Assembly (NCBI GenBank): GCA_018806915.1
Contig: JAGKQI010000027.1
Span: 1-64,000 of the forward strand
Source: Phytophthora colocasiae
Taxonomy: Eukaryota > Oomycota > Peronosporomycetes > Peronosporales > Peronosporaceae
Direction of reading: 5' to 3'
Length of the DNA: 64,000 nt
Every line of letters starts with the position of its first letter. Position 1 is the stretch's first letter. Made by a program: the position numbers and the translations under genes. The notes under the pieces were generated by a model that saw only the letters and a list, made by a program, of their open reading frames with translations, was not told where the DNA came from and ran no database searches. Shown piece by piece: positions 44,332 to 55,717 of the stretch.

Positions 44332-45831
44332 ATGGTATTCGCGCCAAATGCGAATTACGGCAGTATGACTAGCGTTGGGGGCCTGCGCTGGAAGGTTTCG
44401 CCTGCGGATGACGAGGACAGCAGCGCGTCCTCCATCTCCGACGTGTTTGAGGATGTACGTATCTGTGTATTTGTTTATCTTCGTCGCATCTGTAGATACC
44501 CACGTGTTGTTTTCTATATGTCTGTAGATGCTCAATGTGAATGAAGACATGATCGTTGCAGCGGCCGAAAGTCAAGCAGAAGGAGACGTGGACGGACTCA
44601 TTGCGTGAGTTGATTTACTTCATTCAGTTACCAACACCGTTCTTACTTGGCTATTGTCTACAGCTACCAGCGGATTCTACACCGAGATTTGATGGAGATG
44701 GCCGAATTCATCGACTCCATGTTCGGTGTCTACAGCAATGGAGACAGCAGCTCCGGCTGCCATACTACTACCACAATGGTATGGGTATTTACTCAAGTTG
44801 TTTAGTTCTCGTTAGGTGGGTCGTCTGATGGTCGTACTGTTAATGCAGAGGAAGAGCGAGAAAACGGAAACTCCTGTGGTGGTAGACTTGACGATTGAAG
44901 CTACAGATAAACAAGCTGCTGCAGAGCAAATGGACACAACGAAGGGGAAGCCCCCAGAAAAGAAGAAAGAACAGCGCGGTGCTTTAATCACAGCTATTGA
45001 AGCAGGAGAGAAGGTGCGCGAGATCCAACGATCGAAAGAACAGTGGATCAAATCTCGGCATCAGGTGCTGGAGGAGGAAGGTGTCAGTGCGATCATGAAC
45101 GACAACGCAAACGGCATGTTGGAGGTCGCTACTGCAAAGCCAGGGGAGAAGGAAGCACAGCAAGGAAGTGGTGGGATTGCTCTTGCAAACCAGTTACGCG
45201 CGCACCAGCATATTGCTGCATTCTTGCAGGCCTCGAAAGAAAACGCAGCAGCTGCTGCTGCTGCTCCTACAGCGCCAATGAATTTGCTTCTTGCCAGCCA
45301 GTTAGCGTTGTCTGCAGCAGCTCCAGCTTTGGCAGTGCCAGCTCCAATACCTTCTGCTCCCATGGCAACTGCAACTACCGGTCAACAGATCAAGCCCATT
45401 TCAGTCGGAAACAACCCCAAGATCGCTCTGCCCCCTGCACACTCCATGTTCAACATGCTTTTTGCTTTCCCCGGAGCGCCACCACTGATGCTCAATCCCC
45501 CAGTCGTCGGAGGAGTAATGCCAATGCAGTGGCAGCCACAGCTGCAGACACCTTTACCAGTTCGAAGTGTAGTGCCTGCTCGTTCGCCAGGTGAGTTCTT
45601 GTGCTGCTGTCAAACGTCCTCTTTGCATCGACTAATGCTTCATGCGTAGCTAAGACACCAGAGTTCAAGCGAATGTGCGAATCGTGCCGGAAGCGGCATT
45701 TCAGTGTGCGACAGTGTCGTCTCGTGCTGGAACACACAGATCCCGAGTGGCAGCCTGCAGAACAACCGCCGACTGTCAGGAGACGAAGGCGCAAGCAACC
45801 AGTTGGAAACACTACCAAGCAAGTAACTTAA
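44332..45831 (+). CDS. Ala-rich nuclear-type protein with C-terminal Cys/His cluster, five exons
   Basis: Unrecognised. Exons 44332-44454, 44528-44604, 44664-44778, 44849-45590 and 45650-45831. The N-terminal half has a helical block (YQRILHRDLMEMAEFIDSMF) then an acidic/Lys-rich coiled region (KPPEKKKEQRGALITAIEAG). The middle is Ala/Pro/Met-rich low complexity (ENAAAAAAAPTAPMN). The last exon carries a compact Cys/His cluster CESCRKRHFSVRQCRLVLEH (C-x2-C-x4-H-x5-C-x6-H), likely a zinc-binding knuckle, followed by a basic RRRRRK stretch. At exon 4 a nearer acceptor (44815) would add eleven in-frame residues. Suggests a nuclear RNA- or DNA-associated protein; function unknown. Confidence 0.7.
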
Positions 45832-45990
45832 AACACTTTTCAAGCAGCTCTCATTTACTTGGAAGTTCTTCAACATCTGGAGAAACACGGAGAGAATATG
45901 CGAGGCTGGAAGGAGACAAAGTATGATGCCGGAGCGCTCACTGGTAGTTTTTCTCCACTGTCACGAGTGCAGCAGCACGTGCAGCTTCAC

Positions 45991-47913
45991 TTACTACAAG
46001 CCATGGAAAAACACGTCAGTTATCACCAGGATCGTTCAGACCCAGAAAGCCAAGACGTACCTCCTCCTTCTCTTCACGCGCTTGCGTTCGACGCGCGTAG
46101 TACGTGTCCAGGTGCTTCTTCGGGATCTTCTTCAACAACTCCTTCGGGAAGGCGCGGAAGAGTGACCATGCGAGGTCCAGAGACTCGAAGATATCACGCG
46201 ACTGGTATGGGCCCTGAGCGATGAACTTGCCTTCAAACTTGTCCGTGAACTTCAGGTACAGGTGATCTTCCAGCGAAAGAGCCTCCTCGCCAACAACAGC
46301 TTTCATGGCCTGAACATCCTTGCCAGTAGCGTAACTGGCGTACTGTGCATTCAAACACACCCAACAAGCAAACCGTCAACAGTGAAAGATGCATGACCCA
46401 CAATGTAAAACCTCCTACCAGCTGATTTGACACAGCACTGTGGTCATCGCGCGTCATACCCTCGCCAATAGCACTCTTCATCAAACGCGACAGCGATGGC
46501 AGCACGTTAATGGGCGGGAAGATCTGACGGTTGTGCAGCTGGCGATCCACATAAATCTACAGTAGCAGCAACGTATAAGAACTTGAACATAAGTCAGCGA
46601 GAGGCCTACATACCTGTCCTTCCGTAATGTAACCCGTTAGATCAGGAATGGGGTGGGTAATATCGTCGTTGGGCATGGTCAAGATGGGCAACTGCGTGAT
46701 GGAACCGTTGCGGCCAGTCACACGGCCAGCACGCTCGTACAGCGTCGACAGATCCGTGTACATGTAACCAGGGTAACCACGACGTCCGGGAACCTCCTCA
46801 CGGGCGGCAGACACCTCACGAAGGGCGTCGGCGTATGAACTCATATCTGTCAGGATGACAAGCACGTGGAGGTCGCGCTCGTAAGCGAGGTATTCAGCCG
46901 TGGTCAACGCCAGACGCGGCGTAACAATACGTTCAATGGTGGGGTCGTTGGCCAGGTTCATGAACAGCGCCGTCTTCTGCATCGATCCGCTCTCCTCGAA
47001 ATCATTACGGAAGAATCGAGCTGTCTCCATGTTGACACCCATAGCGCCGAACACAATGGCAAAGTTATCTTCGTGCGAGTCCATGACATCCTTGCGTTGC
47101 ACCAGACCTGCCTGGCGCACAATTTGTGCGGCAATCTGAAATAGTCAACGAATAATCCAGTTAGCTATGGCTCACAAGAAAATAAAAGGATTGCGCCTCT
47201 TACTTCGTTGTGAGGCAGACCAGCGGCGGAGAACAGCGGGATCTTCTGTCCACGAGCAATGGAGTTCATGACGTCAATAGCCGAAATACCTGTCTGGATC
47301 ATCTCCTTGGGGTAGTCACGACACGACGGGTTAATGGGCTGGCCTTCGATATCGAGGTACTCCTCAGCCACCACGGCAGGGGCACCGTCGATAGCCTTAC
47401 CCGAGCCGTTGAAGGCTCGACCCAGCATCTCCTCCGAGATGGCCATCTTGAGCACATCGCCCGTGAACTCGCAGTGCGTGTGGCGGTTATCGATACCGAC
47501 CGTTCCCTCGAACACTTGTACGACAGCCTTGTTGCCCTGCACCTCCAGCACTTTACCCTGGCGCTTCTCGCCGCTGGCCAGGAGTCAGGTTGACGATCTC
47601 GGCGAACTTGGGCAGCTACAAAGCGAACAGACTGCATCAGCACAAACCGTAGTAGTGTCGCTGCACTACCACCAATGTAGTACTCAGCCTACCTTAACGT
47701 TCTCCAGAATGACCAGAGGGCCGTTCACGCCCGAAATGGTGCGGTAGTCTATGTTTTAAAAAGAAGATCGCAAAGAGGATCAGTTAATGGAAGCCCCACC
47801 AGCCCTATAAGCCCTCTACAGCCCACGCCAGACCCACCAATTCGCGGCTCCACGTAGTAATCGCGCACCACTGCATCCGCGTTCGCCTTGAAGGCCTGCT
47901 CCGCTGTGACCAT
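45991..47913 (-). CDS. ATP6V1B: V-type proton ATPase subunit B (one frameshift)
   Basis: Non-catalytic nucleotide-binding subunit of the V1 head. Exons: 47913-47838 ([20 protein letters not shown]), 47749-47693, 47615-47204, 47135-46614, 46556-46419 and 46342-46061, plus probably a final exon at 45993-45991 holding only the stop. Conserved blocks: [106 protein letters not shown] and [19 protein letters not shown] single extra base at about 47578-47584 (between AEIVNLT and SGEKRQGKV) breaks the frame in a subunit expected to be essential. If intron 6 is retained, translation ends 14 residues later at 46016. The rest matches the family end to end. Confidence 0.9.
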
Positions 47914-48153
47914 CACTCTTCAAATTCGCTTCGCTTCGAGCTTGACCCGTAAGAAATCTTAGAATCTTTTTCAAGCGGCCCTCCCTCGGAGGTTCACACT
48001 AAGTACGAAAAAGATCTTGTAGTACTGGTAGTTATTTTTCTGGTAAGATGGACAACAACTGTGAAGAAAGAAATGTGTGTCTAGGTAAGTGTGTACTGAG
48101 TGCCAACGAGAGGGAGAACAACAGACAGATCAGCCGCTCCCAGTCTTGCTGGC

Positions 48154-49071
48154 TTATTGCTTTTCCGGCTTGGACACATCCACCTCATCGTCGCTGGAGA
48201 CGAACGTAGAGGCAGAATCTTCCTCGTCAGCAGCGGATGCAACGGCAGATGCGGCCACCTCATCACTGCTGTCCTGCACACCAGCGGGCTTCATACGCTG
48301 GAGCTTCTCCAGCCAAGAAACGGCGCTACCCGACGTACTCGACGGGTCGAACGAGCCCCGAGCTGAAATGTGCTGCGGAGAGTAGACGAACACGTCGTCC
48401 TTGAGCTTCTCCGTGTAATTCTCCTCCGTCGTCCACTTGCCGCTCTGTTCACGCAGCGAGTCCAGTAGCGCCTCGCGACGACGCTCCACTTCGGCGTTGC
48501 GCTCCTGACGTACCACAACCTTCTCCTCAAAGTATTTCCTGTGGGAAGCATCAAGAAACCATCAGTTATCGTGCTTTTGAGGCAATAAATGCGCAACAAA
48601 GACCCACCTGACTTCCTCGTCGTGGATGGCCTTCTCGCGAGCGACCTCCTTGGCGCGAATTGCCTGCTGCTGGCGCTTAATCTCTAGTCGGGCTGCCTTA
48701 GCCTTCATGATCTTCAGGCGCTGAGCTCTGTACAAATGCAAACATCAATTAGAACTCCGTCTGAACCTGCTGTTGTTTCGCTAACCACCACGTACTCTGC
48801 ATCACGCGCAAGTTTCTCTCTGCGACGCTTCTCCTCCTCAATGAAGTCCTTACGCAGGGACGCGATCTCCTTGCGGTACTCGGAACGAGCCTGGACGAAC
48901 GAGTAAGTCTCCGATGCGGCAGCAGTCGAGAGCTGCTTCCACCATGAACAAACAATACGCATCAATTATAAGAAGTTTTGTCAACAGTATTTCAACACAT
49001 GCAGGAGGACGTACAGCTCGAGTGACGGAGCAGCTCTTGGCAGCGACGGACAGCCCCACGCGCGAGATCAT
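48154..49071 (-). CDS. Mitochondrial-type coiled-coil protein, four exons
   Basis: Unrecognised; possibly a mitoribosomal or matrix protein. Exons 49071-49015, 48932-48796, 48727-48608 and 48538-48154, all in phase. The N-terminus (MISRVGLSVAAKSCSVTRAL then STAAASETYS) has the composition of a mitochondrial presequence with an RAxS-type cleavage context. It is followed by about 110 residues of charged helix (EYRKEIASLRKDFIEEEKRR, AKEVAREKAIHDEEVRKYFE). The C-terminal 100 residues carry ENYTEKLKDDVFVYSPQHIS and an acidic Ser-rich tail ending VDVSKPEKQ. No break. Lies directly upstream of and in line with the V-ATPase B gene, about 240 bp apart. Confidence 0.7.
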
Positions 49072-49201
49072 GATGCAGGGGGTCGACAACCAGAATGCTC
49101 GCGGCCACACACTGGCATACAATGATGTTTTTGTACATCAAATGTAAAATTAACCAATCAGCACATTACACTCTAATACAGCCTTTTCTTAGTCTTCTTT
49201 A

Positions 49202-49270
49202 CAGGTCGTAATTAAAATACGGTATAAATTAGAAGGTATCTTACCGTTATTATGCGTTTAAATACGACCT
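49202..49270. repeat. Imperfect hairpin (MITE-like)
   Basis: AGGTCGTA at the left and TACGACCT at the right bound about 68 bases, with an inner pairing ATACGGTA / TTACCGTTAT. A second similar pair (GGTCGTAATT near 49331 and ATACGACC near 49391) lies 60 bp on. It could be a miniature element; no target duplication is clear. Confidence 0.45.
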
Positions 49271-49640
49271 ATAACATAGCGTAAACATGTTTTATATACT
49301 AGATAAGATACTGCTTACGCTATTACAGCGGTCGTAATTAAATGAACATCTACTGTACGCATTAGATTTACCGTACCAACTCAGCAAAATACGACCTTGG
49401 CAACCTACTAAATCAAATAAAACTATACGTCGCGGTAAAACGGCTGCCACGTTATCGAATTGCGCGGATCCGCCGCATTCGAGGCAGCAGTTTTCGCGCA
49501 TCAGCTTAAGCAGATATTTGCCCTTGTGCGTCGTGCACGTGAGACAGCGCCCTGTAAACACGTCACAAGCTGCTTCAATCGGTTCTCTGTATATATCCCA
49601 AGTTTTAGCACTGAGATCGCTATGTGGGGAGTGTGGTGTC

Positions 49641-49660
49641 TTTGCGCGGGTTCGCGCAAA
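49641..49660. other. Perfect hairpin, 8-bp stem, 4-base loop
   Basis: TTTGCGCG GGTT CGCGCAAA is fully self-complementary around a GGTT loop. It lies 120 bp from a second GC-rich hairpin. Confidence 0.6.
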
Positions 49661-49782
49661 ACCAACTTATAGAGGCTGTCAATGCCATCTCTCTATAATT
49701 TGATTGCAAAAATGTATCTACTCTCAAAGTATCTGTCTATAAAGATTATAAGTGTATACAGTCATTCCATATTAACCGGGGG

Positions 49783-49799
49783 CCGCCGCTACGCGGCGG
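49783..49799. other. Perfect hairpin, 7-bp GC stem, 3-base loop
   Basis: CCGCCGC TAC GCGGCGG, directly followed by a GT-rich run. Helitron-like 3' hairpins look similar, but no CTRR terminus follows on either strand. Confidence 0.55.
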
Positions 49800-50127
49800 T
49801 AAGTGTGTGTGTTGTATCGCAGTGTATGTAAATTTTGTGCACGTATGTGTACACGTACCAGCAATTGAAATGATTCAGGCGTTGATCCTATACTGGTTAT
49901 ACATACACATGTACAAACATGTACATGTGCATATACATATACATGTACAGCTAAGTATTTGACATAATGCACATACACGCGTATCTGTCATACAAACATG
50001 TGCTCGTTTTACAATCTATGAAATATCTACATGCCCTGCACCGTGCACTGCACGTGTACTCGTGTCCTAATATGGCCATCGACGCTGACGTGTCGTACAG
50101 CTGGCTCAGTGCTTTCAAGTACTGTTT

Positions 50128-50373
50128 TGTGAGCCGGTTATGTTCAGTGGATAGTACATGTACATGTACGTATACATGTAGCTGTAGTCTTTGAGGACCA
50201 GTCATTTTTGCATCATAACTATCTACTACATATACAGTCAAGGGTTGAGCTGGAGGCTTACAGTTCATTACTAGAACCTCCCTGCCTCCAGCAAGTCCCG
50301 TTGGGGTTAGTCCCAACAAAGGCCATTGTGATTCCTCTTAGTGATGGTATTAGTGGAAAGTAACCACGGGTTA
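50128..50373 (+). repeat. Copia C 5' LTR (246 bp)
   Basis: Begins TGTGAGCCGG and ends ACCACGGGTTA, so termini are TG...TA and not TG...CA. Contains ACATGTACATGTACGTA repeats near the start that could form a cruciform. Confidence 0.92.
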
Positions 50374-51438
50374 GGTTATGAGCCCAACGCCATTGGCCAA
50401 AATGCTGTTAGAGCAGACGAGGCTTCAGACGTGACGCTGGATCTGGAGCGACAGAGCAGCTCCCCCGCTCGCAGAGGAGAAACTGAAGAGAAGTCGGGAG
50501 AAAAAGACCAAGGACCAACGATGACAAGACTCATGGCTGTTGCGTCGTTCAAGCTCGACATCAAGCTCCAAGGGACGGAGAACTACGAGGAGTGGTCGCT
50601 GCGCATTCAGACGGCCATGCTCACGTTGAACTACAACAAGCTTGTACTCGGTGAAGAGCGAGAGAATGACGTGCCGCCAGGGACTCGCAACGAGCAACAG
50701 AGTTGGCGCGTGTGCTTCCGTGAGAGACGTCTAAAGGCTCATCACATGTTGGTGGAACACATCACGTGGGACGTGCTCCAGCGCTTTCAGACGGAGGTGC
50801 GGTCTGGGGACCCCATGCAGCTTTGGGATGCTCTACGGTCTGAGTATGGATCAGGCGGTGGACTGAACACCGTGTATGTACGACGAGACATTTACAGTCG
50901 CTACTTGCAGCCGAATGAGAAGGCTGGCGACTACATTGCTGACCTACTGCGACTTCGTCGTGTCCTGAGAGAGAATGGAGACAACATCGAGGACCAAGAC
51001 TTGGCCGATGTGATGCTAAGTAACGCAGTGGAAGTATATCCGGGACTCGCCCGTGAACATGGAGAAAGAAAGAGGTCTTCACGCGCGAAACCGGAGCTCC
51101 GTGATGCGACTGCGCGTCTGGAGAATGCAGAGTTAATTGCTAATAATTTGCCTGGCGCTGATCGCCGTGGTAATGAGCAGAGTGGCCAAGGACTTGGTGG
51201 CCGTGCAGTTAACTACGTGCAAGAACGTGGAAGGGAGCTTCACGTGGACGTGGACGTGGGAATTCGAGACCGAGGAGCTCGAGTACGACATCGTCGCGCC
51301 CAAGCAAGAAGTCCAAGAAGAATACGTGCTTCCGGTGCGGATCGGGCAAGCACTTTGTGCGGGACTGCCCGCAACCGCCTACTGAAAGTGGTAATGGCAA
51401 CAGTGGTGGACGCCAGTCGAACAACGTGGAGACGCTGA
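50341..51438 (+). CDS. Copia C gag region
   Basis: The open frame begins inside the LTR end; the likely start is the ATG at 50521 (MTRLMAVASFKLDIKLQG). It has a copia UBN2-type capsid: ENYEEWSLRIQTAML, WDVLQRFQTEVRSGDPMQLW and LRSEYGSGGGLNTVYVRRDI. The zinc-knuckle text (FRCGSGKHFVRDCPQPP, about 51325-51372) is in another frame, so a break lies between about 51050 and 51320. Confidence 0.8.
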   Translation: MMVLVESNHGLGYEPNAIGQNAVRADEASDVTLDLERQSSSPARRGETEEKSGEKDQGPTMTRLMAVASFKLDIKLQGTENYEEWSLRIQTAMLTLNYNKLVLGEERENDVPPGTRNEQQSWRVCFRERRLKAHHMLVEHITWDVLQRFQTEVRSGDPMQLWDALRSEYGSGGGLNTVYVRRDIYSRYLQPNEKAGDYIADLLRLRRVLRENGDNIEDQDLADVMLSNAVEVYPGLAREHGERKRSSRAKPELRDATARLENAELIANNLPGADRRGNEQSGQGLGGRAVNYVQERGRELHVDVDVGIRDRGARVRHRRAQARSPRRIRASGADRASTLCGTARNRLLKVVMATVVDASRTTWRR

Positions 51439-54400
51439 ACGTCATGTTGACGCCGCGCAACAGTTCTGCGCTGGCTCCAGATGTTGGTGATCGAGACCAA
51501 GCTGGTGACGAAGGGTCTGGAGACCACGTCGTCGCTACCAGTGGGAGTTCTGGTGCTGGTGATCACGCCGCTGGTGCTGACGTTTATACCGGTGGTACAA
51601 GAACCAGTGGGAGTTCCGGTGGTGAGGGTGTGACCGAGGCTTTTGGCATTAAAGAGGCTACGGAGATGGCTGTGGCGGCTGCGTCGCGAAAGGATTCGGA
51701 CGAGGAGTCCAAGGATGCATCACTGGATGTGTCGACGCCAAAGGAGCTGTGCACCTTCACGCGAGACGAACGTGGCCTGCGGGGACGTGCACCTGACCGT
51801 GCGTAACGAGATCACGGGGAAGTACGAGCCGCGTATACTGGAACGCGCGTACTATACGCCTAATGCAAGGTGTAATTTGATCTCTATGGGCTACATGTTG
51901 ATTGACGCTGGCTACGACATGTCGTTTTCGAAGGACAAGAAGAAGTTGTGGTTGACCAAGACGGGAATGAAATTGGAGTTTCTGTTGGTTGATGGACTGT
52001 ATCGAATGTGGACGCGGAAGGCCACTGGGTCGACTGCGAAGGCGAACCAGCACATGGTGCTTGGTGTTGAGAAGTCGTCGGTCATTGGGAAGAGCGCAGC
52101 TATGGGGCTGCTGCACAATCGGTTGAACCACGCTGGAATGGAGGAGATTAGACGTCATGCTCAGCAGTTTGACGTTGGCTTTGATGTGAATTCAAAGCAA
52201 CTTCAATCTTACGACTGTGTTCCGTGCCGTATGGGCAAATTCAAACGTATGACATACAAGAGAGGGCCCGATCGCCGAACACGACCACTGCAACGCATTG
52301 CAGTTGATGTCTGCTCAATTGGAATTGCCACTACATCGGGAGATGGCAAGTTTCTACTGGTTGTCGACGAGGCGACACGCTTTAAGTGGGTATTTCTGTT
52401 GACACAAAGAGTGAAGCTGAAGGCACCTCCGCAATCTGCTGTCAAAGTTGGACAGGGAATTCCAGGACAAGAACTGGAGAGTGACCGTGCTGCATAGTGA
52501 CCAAGGTGGTGAGTTCCTGAATAAAGCGCTTGAAGGCTATTGTAGGGAACGCGGGATTGAGACGACTACGACGAATGGCTACAGTCCCCAAGAGAACAGC
52601 ATTGTGGAGCGAGCTAATGGCATACTGGTGCCTCGCGTGCGTGCGATGCTGGCCGCTACTCGGCTACCCAAGGAGCTGTGGGGTGAGGCGTTACTTCACA
52701 CGGTGTTCACGGTCAACAGGTGGACAACTAGCGCACTGGCGCAGGGTGAGACGCCGTACGAGAAGTTGTATGGGAAGAAGCCGGATCTGGGGATCCTACG
52801 TACATGGGGCTGCTTAGTACAAGCTCGGATTGCACCAGAGAGTCGCCGAGATCGTGACAAACTGGATTCACGAACGGACATGTGTATTCTACTTGGTTAC
52901 TCTCACAACACTAAGGGAGTTAAGCTACTGAGCTTGCAAGATGGTGGTGTACGTACTAGTCGACTCGAGAACATCTTTTGCCATGAGAAGTTTACTGCTG
53001 GACGTGACTACGTAATGCGCGTTCTGACGCGAGACGTACCTGAGGATAATGGTGACACAACTATCCCTATTGTGGCGATCAAGTCTGGTATTGAGTCGTA
53101 TGCAGAAGACGATGAAGTGGCGAGACGTGTCGTTGCTGGATTGCCTCTGGAAGGCAAAGACGACTACCTTGCAGACATCTCACTGGAGGTGGAACGACGT
53201 GAAGAGGCACTATCAAAGAGTGCGCAGGGTGCTGCTACTGTGCAGACGTCTTCAGCTGAGCCACAAGAAGTATCTGTGAAGAAGGGAAAGGGAAAGAGAC
53301 GAACGAAGAGGAAGCGACCTCACCAGGATGGTGATTCGGACGAAAACGTGCCGTTCCTGGTTCGCAAGCCAACGGTGGCTCCTGTGAAGGTGTTGCCTCG
53401 TAGGAAACAGGCTCCACCGTCGCATCTTCGGGATTTTGTGTTTAATGTGGCTATACAAGGTGTTGGAGCTGTCCAATTACCGCAAAGCTACCGCCAAGCG
53501 AAGGCGAGCAATCTGTGGCCAGAGTGGAGGAAAGCAATCTTGGAAGAACTTGCTTCGCTGAAGCAGCATCAGACCTGGCGTCTGGTTCCTCGCTCTCAGG
53601 TTGGGAAGGCCAAGGTGATCACGTGCCGCTGGGTATTTGCTATCAAGCGTGATGAACATGGTGCTATCAAGCGCTTCAAGGCGCGTCTGGTGATTCATGG
53701 TCACAAACAAGAGTATGGTGTGAATTTTCATGAGACTTATGCACCGGTGATTCGTTTTGAGACGATTCGTGCTGCTATCTACTATGGAGTTCAACGAGGG
53801 TGGTTGGTTATGCAGTTTGACGTGAAGACCGCATTCCTATATGGACCGCTGGGCGAGACGATCTACATGGCCCGTCCGGAAGTTTGGGAAGATGGCGAGG
53901 ACGGGAGGTGTGCCACTTGCTCAAGAGTTTGTATGGGCTACGGCAAGCACCACTCATCTGGAATCAGACCTTACACACCAAGTTGACGAAGCTGGGCTTC
54001 GAGCGCATGGAAAAGGACAGAGGTCTCTATGCCCGAAAAGTGGGAGGAGTAATCACGATGCTGATCACCGTGTACGTTGACGATCTGCTGTTGATTGGGC
54101 CTACAGGTTGTGCGAGACTGTGGCTGCACAGATGCGGGAGGACTTCCAGCTGACCTCACTTGGCGAAGTGAAGTATCTTCTCGGTATCGAGATCTCTATC
54201 GACCGTGAGGCTAAGCGTGTAACCTACTGTCAAGAGCAGTACATCAAGGAGATGTTGCTGAAGTACCACATGGCAAGCTGCCGTGGCGCGAAGACACCGG
54301 AGCCGTCCGGGACACTCAAGTGCGCGCTCCTGCTGAGGACGACGCGCCACTGCCATATCGTGAACTAGTGGGAGCCCTGGGCTACTTAGTTTCGGGCACG

Positions 54401-54848
54401 AGACCTGACATAGCACATGCGGTGAGGCGCGGGCAAGTTTCTAGCCAACTTCGATGTTACCCACTACGAGCTGGCGCGTTATGTGCTGCGATACTTAAAG
54501 GCTACAGCTGACTACAAGTTGGTGATGGACGTACGCGAGGGCAAGGCGGTGACGTTGCTACTGTACACGGACGCAGACTATGCAAACGATCCTGATGATC
54601 GCAAGAGCATTAGTGGCTACGTGACGATGATTGACGGCAATGTGATCTCCTATGCTTCGCGCAAGCAGGGCTTGAACGCACAGAGCACGACGGAAGCTGA
54701 GTACGTCGCGATGGCAGAGGGCATAAAGGATCTACAGTGGGTTCGACAGCTCTGTGATGAGCTCCAGTGGGAGTACGAGATCCCGTTGCTGAGGGGCGAC
54801 AACATGGCGTCTATCTACGCTGACCGCGCGGCCAGGCAAGCACAGTAG
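51439..54848 (+). CDS. Copia C polyprotein (protease to RNase H), several frameshifts
   Basis: After the knuckle: a protease-to-integrase spacer (ARCNLISMGYMLIDAGYDMS, 51865-51925); GAG-pre-integrase with LLHNRLNHAGMEEIRRHA and DCVPCRMGKFK (52105-52245). The integrase has VDEATRF, LHSDQGGEFLN and YSPQENSIVERANGI (52355-52620). RT (53500-54150) has RFKARLVIHGHKQEYG, FDVKTAFLYGPL, LYGLRQAPLIW and TVYVDDLLL. RNase H (54483-54848) has LLLYTDADYAND, STTEAEYVAMAEG and LLRGDNMASIYAD. Catalytic YVDD and integrase D/D/E residues are present, but the frame changes at least seven times. With identical LTRs, this is more consistent with indel errors or trans-mobilisation than with ageing. Confidence 0.8.
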
Positions 54849-55471
54849 GACCAAGCACATTGAGAACAAAGTTCCATGTGTCGCGTGACCTCGTGGAGAA
54901 GAAGGAGCTAAAGGTGGAACATGTGGGTACGAACGACATGGTTGTGATATCATGACAAAGGCGCTGGGCGCTGTGAAGTTCGCTAGGTTTCGTAAAGCAC
55001 TCAAGGTGCTGTCACCTGAGGAGTTGCAGTAGATGTACGCTGGTACATGCGGAACGGGAGCTTTGGAAGCTCGGCTTTGGGAGAGACTGAAGCGGTGCTG
55101 CGCAGGATGCTCTGGGAGCTGTAGTTGACATGAGGTCACTATGCGCGTGGCAGGACTCGTATGCAGGTAGCGACATTGGATGTTGCGCCGAGCTTTGATG
55201 GTTCGTACGCTGGTACTGCATTAGGACAAGGACGAGTCGGTGCGCTCTGGGAGCTGCACGGCGACACTGGTCGCGGGCTCTGCATGATGCTGGAGTTGCT
55301 GGACTCGCACATGCCAAGGCACTACACTACGCTAAGGGAACGACAGAGGACGCAGAGCTGGGCTCGTGCGGTGGGTCGCGGTGGACTGTGAGCTTGGAGC
55401 CACGTTGAAGTCACCGGCGTTTTTATGGTCGCGCGCTACGAGGACGCTCGTGAGCACGGACCAAGTGGGAG

Positions 55472-55717
55472 TGTGAGCCGGTTATGTTCAGTGGATAGTA
55501 CATGTACATGTACGTATACATGTAGCTGTAGTCTTTGAGGACCAGTCATTTTTGCATCATAACTATCTACTACATATACAGTCAAGGGTTGAGCTGGAGG
55601 CTTACAGTTCATTACTAGAACCTCCCTGCCTCCAGCAAGTCCCGTTGGGGTTAGTCCCAACAAAGGCCATTGTGATTCCTCTTAGTGATGGTATTAGTGG
55701 AAAGTAACCACGGGTTA
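55472..55717 (+). repeat. Copia C 3' LTR (246 bp)
   Basis: Same length and, by eye, same sequence as the 5' LTR. Followed by the TGTTT duplication. Confidence 0.92.

Larger units (their letters stand above)
49072..50127. other. AT-rich intergenic region with several hairpins
   Basis: No gene. From 49200 to 49410 two inverted-repeat pairs use the word AGGTCGTA/TACGACCT. Two GC-rich perfect hairpins lie at 49641-49660 and 49783-49799. From 49800 to 49950 there are GT-rich and ACATGTACAT repeats. Just before copia C (50040-50127) a minus-strand frame is open into the LTR, suggesting the element landed in an older coding remnant. Confidence 0.6.
50128..55717 (+). mobile_element. Ty1/copia element C, complete, identical LTRs
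   Basis: A 5590-bp plus-strand element with an exact 5-bp target duplication TGTTT (50123-50127 and 55718-55722). LTRs of 246 bp start TGTGAGCC and end CGGGTTA; I find no difference between them by eye. GGTTATGAGCCC follows the 5' LTR at once (50374), the half-tRNA initiator-Met primer site. A short purine run GTGGGAG precedes the 3' LTR. Identical LTRs mean a very young insertion. Confidence 0.95.

Noticed and set aside
46653..47593. Several plus-strand open frames of 60-130 codons
   Set aside because: All are antisense to V-ATPase B exons.
49783..49799. Helitron 3' end
   Set aside because: A GC hairpin exists but no CTRR end, no 5' TC end, and no Rep/helicase frame nearby.
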